From the NCBI GenBank assembly GCA_000727475.1, contig KL647311.1, forward strand, positions 1,413,017-1,477,016: DNA of 64,000 nucleotides, written 5' to 3'. A model generated the notes under the pieces. The model did not search any database. It was not told the DNA's origin and saw nothing but the letters and a program-made list of their open reading frames with translations. The DNA comes from Sarcocystis neurona. Taxonomy: Eukaryota; Apicomplexa; Conoidasida; Eucoccidiorida; Sarcocystidae. Below, piece after piece: positions 47,001-59,000 of this stretch. How positions within the stretch are numbered: position 1 is the stretch's first letter; every line of letters starts with the position of its first letter. The position numbers and the translations under genes were made by a program.

Positions 47001-50000
47001 CCGAGTACTTTGTCAGAAACAGCAGCAGCAGCTACACATGTTCCGGTACGAAATCACGGCGTGGAAGACATATATATGGAGAAGAAAAAGCAGCAGCAGC
47101 AAGACCAGCAAAGACAGGGCGCATGCGTTGCTTCTTCTGTGGATTCTCTTTATTATCTTCCTACAAAAAGGAGCAGCTGCGCCACCTGCAAACTTGCGTC
47201 TCCGTTGCGTCTCTTCTTTTATTGCGGCGGCAGCGGCACCGGCAGAGAGCCACGTGTGTAGGTGCCAGCAAACTGTCTCTTCTGTCGCTGCAGCACTTGG
47301 TGCGCATGCGGCGAGGCTGCTTCTCTTTCTTCAAAAGAAGCAGCAGCAGCAGCAAAAAAGCCCCAGCAGCAGCAGCAGCGCGAAAACCAGCGGCAGCACC
47401 CGCAGCAGCAGAGAGGCGCGGATACTCATGTTCCTGCGACTCTTTGTATTCCGTCCGCGTATCTGTCTTCGCAGATATCCTCCTCTTCGTTCTTGTTGTG
47501 GTAAGCAGCAGCGGCAGTTTTCAGCAGAAGGGAAAAGATAGAAAAATAGAAACGCCTGGCCCCTTGGCTTGTTGCTGGCCGCGGGAAAAGGGAGCCGCTC
47601 TGCAACTCCGGGAAGATAATGTCTCCCTACAAGTCGTGAAAACATCTACGCCCATGCACACAGACCTGGCCCACACCGCAGCGCAGAAACCTGCACGTAT
47701 GCCGCTCTCCACGTCTCTACAACGGAATTCATGTGTCTGTCTATGTGTCCATGTATCTACCTTTTTCTGTATCTGTTTATCTATCTCTTTACCTGCCTAC
47801 CTATCTCTCTCTATATATACAAGTAATACGCCGAAATACCTATCTATCTCCGTACATATATATATATACATATATAACTGTAGATCCCCATGGTTACATA
47901 GAGCAGCTACTACATTTCTCCTTACGTTCACATATATATATATATGTGTGTACATTTGTAGTCACAATATATATATCGGTCTCCTACTGCGCACCGAGAT
48001 TCACACACGTAGACGGAAAGGTATATAGAGGTCTCTCTCTGCGTCTTTGTACAGACACACACATATATACCTTTTTATCTCTACATTTATGTGTGTTTAT
48101 ATATAGATTTCCTTTTCTTCCCTCTGTACAGACGTATACACACATATCTCTACTGATCTATACAGAAACCGTCCTCACGTGTGGAAGAAGACTCCCTACA
48201 CAGAGAGTGCTGCTTTTAGAACCTCGGTGCACGTCCTTCTTTTAAGAGAAAATGGCACCCGAGCACCCCACAGTTCATCTACTAAAAGCATCTGTCACGT
48301 GCTGATTTCCTCTCCTTCTCTCACTCTCCTCCTGTATACACATACATATATATATATATATGCACGGGGATGAAATGCCGTATATGTGTGTGTGTATGCA
48401 TGGCACGCATGCACCAGATGTTTCTGCTCTTTTCTTCGTCTTCTTGTTTCTCTGTGTCTCTCTGTGAAGCGTAGCAGCAGCAGTCAAATCCCCTCCCCCC
48501 TTCCCTCCCTTCTCTGCGCTGTCTCTCTGTCTCCCCCTCTCGCTGTCCGGGTCTCTCCGTGTCTCCCTTCCTCGGCGTCTCCGTGTCTCCCCTCCTCGGT
48601 GTCTCCGTGTCTCCCTTCCTCGGTGTCTCCCCGTCTCTCTGTTCTGCTCTGCATGCGTCGGGAACCTCAGCAGGGCAGCTGGCGCGTGGGGTGGCTCTTG
48701 CTGTGTTTTATACCTTGCGCATGCGTGCAGCAATGGCATTTTGTCGAGACATCCACTTCTGGACTTTCTTCAAGACGCGCATGCCCCCGGCTCCTCCGTA
48801 GTGCAGACGGAAGCGATCTGCTAGGAACGACGGGGGAAGAATTTCATCGGCCACCGCCCGCGCCTGCAAGCGACAGCAGCAGCAGCAGTAGCGCCCCGTA
48901 CCGTCCACCCATACGCGTACGAATAGTCCTGATGTATCCACGGGCACCTACACAGAGACACCTGCGCCAAGAGGCAGCTGCTGTCCTCTCTCCCTTTCTC
49001 TCTCACACATACATATATATGTACCTACACATATTCTTGACATACAGAACCCCTGCAAGAGCCCGCACAAACTCACGTGGACGGTGAGGCAGCTGCTTCT
49101 GTCTCTCCCTGTCTCTCTCTGATATATATCCGGGCACTTGTGCACAGAGGTTGGATAGCGCTCTCATGCATGCCCGCCCCTTCCCCCCCCCGACACCTAC
49201 ACAGCTGCCTGCGGACATCTACGCGCTTCCAAAAGAAAAACTCTGCAAAGGAAGTACACTACAAATGTGCGGAACGACGTCTCTCTCCTTGTCTCTCTGT
49301 CTCTGTCTCGGTAGAAGATTGCGACCCCACGACAATCCCTATTACAAATGATGGCTCTTCTTCTCTGAAATGGACACCTGCGTCTGTGTCTATGTGTCCC
49401 TGTCTCTGTGTCTGTGCGCCTGTGTGTCTCTGTCCCGCTGTGTCTGCCTGTCTCCGTCTGTCTCCGTCTATCCGTCCCCCCATGAGTCCCTCATATTATT
49501 ATAACAGCGCAACAAGACGAGACCCGCGCCGCCAGCAGGGTGCCGTGCGTCAGCGAATTTCTCTGCAGGCAGTTGCAACTCCGTAGATGAGGAGGAGACG
49601 CATGCAGAGAGGAAATACAAGGCGACATTTTCGCTCCCCAGGAGTCAGCAGGAAAGCTGTTTCGTCTCCACATTTGCACACAAATACATTTCCAGAGAAA
49701 CAGAAATACTTTAACACGTAGTTGTACGTGGCCATCATCACACATACCTACACACACGTATATATATATATATGGAGATGTAGACATACGTATATGTGTA
49801 CGTATACACGTATATATCTATATATATATGTATATGGAAACGTGCATGTATGCGAACTCTGCAGAGAGTCTCTCCGCTGGCGGCGCGCGCGGGCGCTTGT
49901 CTCGGGTTGGCCTGCCGCCGGTCTCGAGAGACTTCGAGGCGTGCAGGTGTTGTACGTCCCCGTCCACGTGTCCGTCCGAATTTATCCGCCGAGATGCGGA

Positions 50001-53000
50001 GAAAACGGAAGTGAGGAGGAGACGAGACGAAAGGGGCGCAGGAGGAGAGTCCGAGGGAAACCGGAAGAGAGACACGGAGGTGAGGGAGACGAGACGGCGA
50101 CAAAAACGGAGACACGAAGGTGCGGACAGCGGCAGCACGGACGGAATGGCAAAAAGAGCCACACACCCACCCACACACGCAAACGATCAGAATGCACACA
50201 AAAGCCCATCTACCAAGACAGGTACATACACATATACATATATGTATACATTATATATATATATATATACACGAATACATAGATATACATATATATATAT
50301 ATACATACATACACATACATATAGAGATAGATACGGACAGACAGATAGATATACATACATAGATATATACTTACATACACACACACACATATACGTATAT
50401 ACATACATATATACATATATATAGACGCTTATATATACACATACACATGTTCATTCACATATACATATACGTACATACATACATGCAGACATACACACAT
50501 ATACGTACGTCCACATACGTACACACATTCACATACAGACACATACGTACATATACATACATGTATATATACATATATACGTATATATGAATACGTATGT
50601 AGATGTACATTTATATATGTGAATATACGCGATGTAACATTATTTAACCACACGGGCGGCCCGGCAGGTGTATACGCGTGTCGAGGCTTTGGCGGCTGCA
50701 GGTCTGCAGCTTGGGCGACTCCGAGACAGGGAAGGCAGCAACGAAAGATAGAAGGACAAAAAAATCTGCAGAAGAGACGGAAACGAGGAGGGGAGAGACG
50801 TCTGCCGAAGCGAGAAATCCCTCGAGACAGAAAGGGAGGTGACTTCACCACTCCTCGCGGCCAAAATTTCACTTTTAACCGGAAAAAACGAAGACGTGGA
50901 AGACGAAGACGAAGAAGAAGAAGATAAAATACTGGCATTTCTTCCACAACATCCTACATATTCACGCACACACACAAATACATGTCTACCGACACACACA
51001 CACACACATACAGACACACGGAGAAACAGAAACACATATACATATATATACATATATGACTATACATCCTTAGAGATTCGCTTATACGTATACATACGTA
51101 CACGTGTATCACACATGTATATACATATGTATAGACACAGAAACACCGACATACATATATATGCGTATACATACAAATGAATCCATTTACACATATACAT
51201 ACGTGCACGTAAACATACATCACATATATATATATGTCACACACACACACAAACTCACACGTGTACTTGCATACAGACAAATACATACGTAAACAAGATG
51301 CACATCGATGTGTATGTCCATCCATGAGCACCTGCACATACGCACATATATATACTATACAAACACATCTATTATGTGTGTATGTTGCACGTATAGGTGT
51401 ATTGAAAGAGAGTAATAGATAAAGAGAAGACAAAAAGCGATTTACCAAGAATTTGGAGAGGAGGTCATAAGCAGCAGGATTATCAAGAGCGATATCGTCG
51501 ATGGCTCCCACAAGACGCGCAAATCCCAGCTGAATATCGTCCGGATGAAGAATCTTTCCGTACAGATGGTCGAGCGCATTGCTAACCATCTCTCTCTGCC
51601 TTAAAAAAAAACACACACATACACACATACACACATACACACATGCACACATGCACACATGCACACATGCACACATGTAGACACAGTTTCTCTCTTTTAA
51701 CACGTATATACACATATACATACATACATGCTATATCTACGCGCGCGCACATATACATATATATATATCCAGCGCACTATTACTTATTTCTCTCGGTCTC
51801 AAAAACATACATATATAGATGTATGCATGCGGTTTCACTCTCTCTCTCTGTATATATATACATATATATGTATACACACCCACAAACATATATACATCTA
51901 CATAGAGTCATACAGGTAGGTACGCACACCAACGTACACACAGAGACAGAGACAGATAGGTCCTTTTGATTTCTACATATTCCTGCACGCAGCTATACGT
52001 ACATATATGTATACGGATATGATATATGCGCCGCGCCACATGCACACACGTGTACATATATATATTACGTATGAATAGACTTCATTTGCGGACGTGTACA
52101 GACGTATTATATCACTTACGGCAGCTCGCACATACACACGTGTCTAGACAGAAACAAGTCCCACACATATATACATGCACGTCGAAGATAAAAAATTCAT
52201 CAGAAGGCAGGTCGCTCCATCTTTTATATGTGTTGTCTCATGATGTCCTACGCCCCTATTACGTCTACAGAGTTTCCCCCCTCTGTGTCTCCGTCTCCGT
52301 CTCCGTCGCCGTCGCCGTCTCCCTTCTCCTCTGTGTCTCTCTCTTCCTGCATGGATGTATAACACCTGATAATCGACAACCCACACACAGATGTATATGG
52401 GGGGACTAGCGGACTTTGCTGCTGCTGCTGCTGTCGATGGAAAGAACCGGCAGCGGAAGGGGCAGGACCCACGTGTTATCCTTCGCGAGAGACGCCTCAA
52501 CGAGTAGTTTGACGAACTCGTGCTGCAGAAGAGGCTGCTGCTGCTTGCGAAGGAAATCTGCTGCGTCGTCTGGGTTCCCCGAGTCAAAGAAGTCGAGCAG
52601 AAAGTCCCGCACCGCTTCCTTGAATGCTTTCACCCTGCTCAACAAAAAAATTGCATGCGGGCATCACACAGATACGATCGATGCCCACCGACGCTCGAGA
52701 CGCACTCACCTCGTAAACACATTTCTACCCCTCACACATATATATAGTGTTCCTGCCCCTTACATATATATGTATGTATGAGTGTACACGTACGTACTTT
52801 TATCTATATATATTAGATACATATATTACTAGAACATATATATATATGGTTGTATACCGGCATGCACTTTTCTTAATATACATAGAGAGACATACTACTC
52901 GCATATGTACATATATATGTGTTTACATGCATGCATTTTCATATGTCGAAAGATATATATATGAGTGGAACATACACATATATGTATACCTCTGTGTATA

Positions 53001-56000
53001 TCCTTCTTTTACATACAATTGACCCACTCTTTCACTACGCATATATATAGTGAGGAAAGGGGTAAACAAAGACAGAGACACAGAGAGAAATGCATACCCC
53101 TACATGTCCAGTAGCCTTGTACAATATATATATATACGTACATGCATATACATATACAAACACATATAGAGAGAGAAACGTGTAGTTATACGTGTAGTAG
53201 CCTTCTATAAAACATATATATAGAGAGAGAGAGACAGAAATGTATATTTGTATGTGTAGTATCCTTGGAGAGTGTACTTTTACATCGAATATATATGGTC
53301 ACATCATATATATATATATGTGTGCATGTGTAGATAGTGCGGTCTCATATTTGTTGACATTCGAGTAAGGAGAACAACACGAGAAGCAACTGCTGTCTCC
53401 GCTGCACTTTCTTTATTTGAACGCCGCCTCTGTGTCTCCTCTTGCTGCTGCTTCATCTTCTTCTCTTTTTTCCCTTCTTTAGGCACAACTATATATATAC
53501 GCAGACACAAGCATCAACATAGGAAACCAGGTCCACACCCACATGTGTCCATATATGCGTATACATCCATATTTATATTCACACGTACACAACACCTCGT
53601 ACTAAATACATACGTCATTTACACACAGACAAAATTCTATACTTCAAGAACAACATATATATATATATATATGCATACGTATATACACATATATAATTAC
53701 ATGTATTATGCATCTATGTCTATTTATCTGCCTTTCTCTCTGTTCATATATATGTGCACTTGTGTACGTACGTATATATATACATATATATATATACATA
53801 CGTACGTACACATATGTGTGCACCTACGCATATCTATATATATATGGATGCGTAGTACAGATATACGTAGAAGAGGTTATTTACAGCTGCACAAATATTC
53901 CGACCCCCGCGCAGCTCCTGTCCACGAGCACATTCCAATGAGAGACCGTCTCTTCTCTCTATTTCGCTGTCTCCTTTTCATCCCTTCGCCGTCTCCCTCT
54001 GTGCCTGTCTCGTCTCCCCTCTTCCTTCGATGCATTTGTGTGCATGCAACACGTCGCTTGGACCATAAAACTTCGCAGTTCATCCTGTCCTATTTTCCCT
54101 TCCCCTTTCTCTTTCTCTCGACTTCTATTCTTCCAGACTTGACTTCTCGTCGCACTTCGCTTGCCTTCCCCTTTCGCCTCCGCTTTTTCCTGGTCCGCTG
54201 TCTCTGCCCATACGTGTATCTCTGTGCGTCTGCGGCTGCGTGCGGCGCTTCCTGCTGTGCTGCTGCGGGGTCTCTTCAATTTCTTCTCGCTGCGGTCCCC
54301 TTCTTCTCTTCGCGACCGCATGCGCGCCTGTGTCCTGTCTCTGTGTCTCTCTGTGCGCATGCGCCGGCTTTTCTTGGGGAGAAGTGCATTTCGCCTGGAA
54401 GAAGACGTACTCGGCAAGGCGGGTCTGCAGCGCCGGGTTGCTCGCCAGCGTCGCAGGCGACAGGGCAACGAGGAATTTCTCCGGAAGCCGCTTCGCGTAA
54501 TCCGCGTCCACGCACCCGTCGAGGCACGCACACTCGAGGAAAAGGTGCACCCGGTCTGCCGCCCCTGGCACGTCCTGACCACCAACAGCAGCAGCAATAC
54601 CACCACCGGCAGCAGTGGTACAGCAGCAGCACCAGAAGAAGCAGCAGGAGCAGCAATAATGCCAGCAGCAGGAGGAGCAGGAGCAGGAGCACACCACCAG
54701 CAGCAGCAGCAGGAGCAGCAGTGTATGAGCAGCAGCAGGAGCAGCACTACACGAGCAGCGGCACTATACCAGCAGCAGCAGGAGCAGCAGTATACCAGCA
54801 GCAGCAGGAACAGGAGCAGCAGCATACCAGCAGCAGGAGCAGTGGGAGCAGCAGCAGCAATACCAGCAGCAGCAGCAGAAGCAGCAGCAATACCAGCAGC
54901 AGCAGCGGTCACCCGGACAAAAAGCGCACGCAAGAACTTCTTCACCGCAGCATATAAAGAGAACTGCAGGCGCAACTGCAGTTCTCTTTTTGTCCTATGC
55001 ATAAGAAAAAATTAACAGACCAACAGAGAGAGAAGAAACGCTCCATACGTGTGCCTGGGTCTGTATGTATAGATATGTACACACGTATATGCATGTATGT
55101 ATATGTATATGGATGTATATATTTGTGTATGTATACGTATGTATGTATATGTATGTATGTATATATGTACGTGTCTATGTATGTATGTATGTATGCCCAG
55201 GATAGACGTACATATGTATGTGTGTCTATATGTATGTATATGTATGTGTGCGTATGCAGAAGTGTTCTACGTCTTTGGGAGAGTTCCTCACCAAGTCGAG
55301 GTCGTCAGCAGACTGAACAAGTTTTTCAAAAGCGCGTAAGAGCTGTTGTTTTGTGATGATTTTCTGGTCGGCGAGGAGCGTAAGAGAGGCAGAAATATTT
55401 TTTTGCTCCTCGCGGCTCCGGTCGAGGGCCACGCGGATCGCCAGGGCAGCAAAGGAGTCGAGGAAGTGTGGGCACTGCAGCTCCTGCAGCGTCTTTGCCA
55501 ACTTCGACGTTTCCTGCGTATTCGAATATTCTGTCCCCATCGTCGCCACCCGGACCATCCCATCACACACAAGAAGGAAAAGAAGCCGCAGCAGCAGCAG
55601 AAACGGCACACAAAAATCATACGCGCGTGTGGGAGACGTAGAACAAACGCGCAGGACAAGTCACCAGAGCAGGAGCAGCAGCAGCAGATGCAGCAGCGCA
55701 CCTCGCACGCGGTAGGAGGACCAGGAAGAAAAAGAGAAAGGAGAATAGGGAGCAGCAGCAGCAATACGACAACATACGAAGAGGCCCCGCGAAGTCGCCC
55801 GCCGGGTAGGAAGAACCGGCAGCAGCAGAGGGCAGCCGCGCAGGAGGAGCGGCAGCAGAAGCAGCGCGCGCCAAGGGCAGCGGAGAACGCTGCGCACAGC
55901 GGCGACGCGGGGTAAAGAGGCGCAGAAACAGCAGCACAAATACGAAGCAGCACCGACAGGCATGACAGGGGGAGGAGAAGTGGAAAAGGAGGAAACGGCG

Positions 56001-59000
56001 AGGAGATGAAAAGAAGGAAAAGCTCGCAGCACTTCGGTAGCACCCTGCTGAGAACCCCGCGTCGTCCCGCATGTGCAGAAGTGAAAGAAGCAGCAGCAGC
56101 AGCAGAATAACGAGGAGAAGGAAAAGGGGAAAGGAAGGAAGATTTGGCCTGTGACACCCCCTCCGCTTCTCCCGAAAACGAACGCAGCAGCACGAAAAAA
56201 AAGAGAACTGCGGCAGGCACCTGCAGCAGTGACTCCTCACGCCGAACCCACGACAAGCCCTCGCTGCAACAGCAGCAGCAGCAACGCATGTGGGCGGGAA
56301 AACGAGAGAAACGGCTTGCAACCGGAACTCAGTAGACTCCGTCTGGTCCACGCTTTCACAAGCGAAGCTCCGCGCCTATATTTGCACCACTTATCTGTAT
56401 ATCTCTGTATCTCTGTAAGTGTATGTATCTACATACGTACGTGTGTATCTATGTATGTATGCACATATTTACGTGGGTATGTATGGATGATATATATGTA
56501 TGCAATGTATGTATTTAATGTATGTAATGTATGTAATGTATGTTAGGTATGTATGTACGTCCGTATATATGCGTGTGTGTATCTATTCATGCTTATGTGT
56601 GCATACACACGTATGTAGGTACATGTCTGTATACGTATGTATGTATGTGTATGTACGTAAGTATGTGTGTATCTATAGATACCTGCAACTGAGTGTCTAC
56701 ATAAGAAGTGAGAACAGTTAGCACCCTGCTGATACATGTGAATGTATTAGTAATACGTCTGAATAGCCCCATGCTGCTGTTTTCGTCCCACCGCAGTCTG
56801 CTGGCGAGGACCGCCGTGTCCTCTCCTCCTCCTGCTGCAGAGCACGAAGAAATGCAAGCAGCAACAACCTCTGACTCTGGCCAGATGAAGAGGCGATCGA
56901 ACCCCGAGGGAATAGAGGCCGTGGTAGGGAAGGACGGCGGGCAAATATACGCGCGCGCGTGAGCAGCAATTCTGCGACTCGACACGCGTCTCTCTCGTGG
57001 AGACACGTGGAAAGGAAGTTCTCTCTGTTGCATGCGCATCTTTTTTCATACAGAAAGATACCCCATGCATGCGTTTCTGCAGCCTCATATATACACGTGT
57101 GTCGTGTGACGCACACATGTATATATACGTATAGACGTATCGACGTCTAGACTTTCCATCTACACACCTATCTAGACCTGCAGATACATACATACATATA
57201 CGTGTATGTTTTCTCTCACCAAACATCTATATTCTCTGTATTGTTACACATGTACATATACATCTACTTATACATGGAGGGGGAGAGATAGGGTATTCTC
57301 CTCTATACACATACCGGCACGTATATGTGTGTGTTTTCTCTTACCCCACACCCCACACGTATCCTCCACAGACTGCTGCACACGTACATATACATCTGTT
57401 TATATATGTACATCTTGAGTGCATTCCTCTCCACATGCACGTATATGCAGATACATATATATATATATATACGTGTGGAGATGTATATTCTTCTCCTTCT
57501 CCTTCACATATACATGCTATATGCTGTTACCTACGTACATATACATCTCTGTATGTACATCTTGAATGGCTTCCTCTCTTTTTCTTCCTAGATATATCTT
57601 CTCCGTGTGAAGCGTCTTCTTATATCCTTGTGCTTCTCTACATACGAACAGAGAAGCTTATGGGTATACACAAACACACCGACACCCAAAGTAATAATGC
57701 ACACGCATGTGAATACTCCAGATACAGAGAAGAGACGCGTGTGGGCATGCAAGCGTTTGCCTGGGTGTGGAGAGATCTAGGGAGGACAGGGGAAGGACGT
57801 TTTTGTTACCTTCGAGAGCAGCTCGGGCGACCTTCATAAACGTGTCGAAGGAGATCGGGGCGCGCTTCGCTGGCGCAGAAGATCCTTCTGAGAAAATGCT
57901 CGTCTGATTTAACGCCTGGCGGTGTTCGTCTGCTGCCACATCTATGACCGTGTAGAAGCAGTCTTCCCCCTGCAGCAGCAACAGCAGCAAAAGCCCCGCG
58001 CAACCCACGTAGCCTCCCCTCTTGTGTCTGCACCGCCTTCCGCCCTTCTTTTCGTTTCTCTTCGTCTCTTCTGCAGACGCACACCCTCTGCTGCCTTCCT
58101 CGTCGCGTCCGGCACCACGTGCAGGTCCTCCTTTTCTCTCTGTCTGGGGGCGGCGGTTTCTGCTCCGCACGGGGCGGGTGCACCAGCCAGGTGCATGCAG
58201 ACACCCTCGACAATAGAGAGATATATCTACGACAACGTCTCCCTTTGTTCACCGACGGCAGAGAAGAACATTTACGGCCCCTTTTCCCTCTGTTCACCGA
58301 CGGCGGAGAGAAGCATCTACACAAAACTCTCTTCGAACATATGTGTGTGTTTTACGACTCCCATACATACGCATGCACATCTATCTATCTGCACATACAC
58401 ACATGTATCTGTCCATCTATCTATATGTATGCGTATCACTTACAGAGATTCGCAGACATACGTACATGCCTGTCTCTCCACAACAAAATTGACACAAGTG
58501 CGTATAGAGCTGCAGAGATAATATGTGTAGTAAGTGTGTATATACGAGAAACACACACGCACGAGGAGACGCACATAGAGAGATAGCTAGACAGATACAC
58601 ATTGTAGACTTACCTTCACTTCCGCACAGACACACATATATGTAGACACGTATTAGCGGACGTACCTACACACTTGAGACATACACAGGTGCATACATAT
58701 ACATATACACATTTTCACTATATAGATCTACTTATCTGTACAGAGATGTGTATGTGTAGGGACAGGTGTACGTATATACACATGAGAAGTACATGTGAAT
58801 ATCCACACATATCTATTATGAATATTTATCTGTACCCACACATGTCAGAACAATTCTGTGTATATGTGTACACATGGGTCTACGTCTATAGACGAGCAAT
58901 ATATATATTTGTGGGCTTGAAATGCTGTCGCAGCCGCTTGACCTTGGTAGGTGAGACGGGCCGGGTGAGTGTGTTGAGACGCACCGGGGAACTGCTGCTT

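Noticed and set aside
53959..55002. 347-codon minus-strand frame and 470-codon plus-strand frame
   Set aside because: Both are carried by the CAG array in an MA3-gene intron; the real exon at 54411-54574 uses another minus-strand frame that fits the MA3 domain and phases.
56710..57000. Minus-strand segment ESEVVAACISSCSAAGGG to GLFRRITNTFTCISRV as an MA3-gene exon
   Set aside because: Exon 2 joins exon 3 directly in phase 1 to give ARAALE-EYSNTQE, matching the MA3 consensus; inserting this segment would break the helix.
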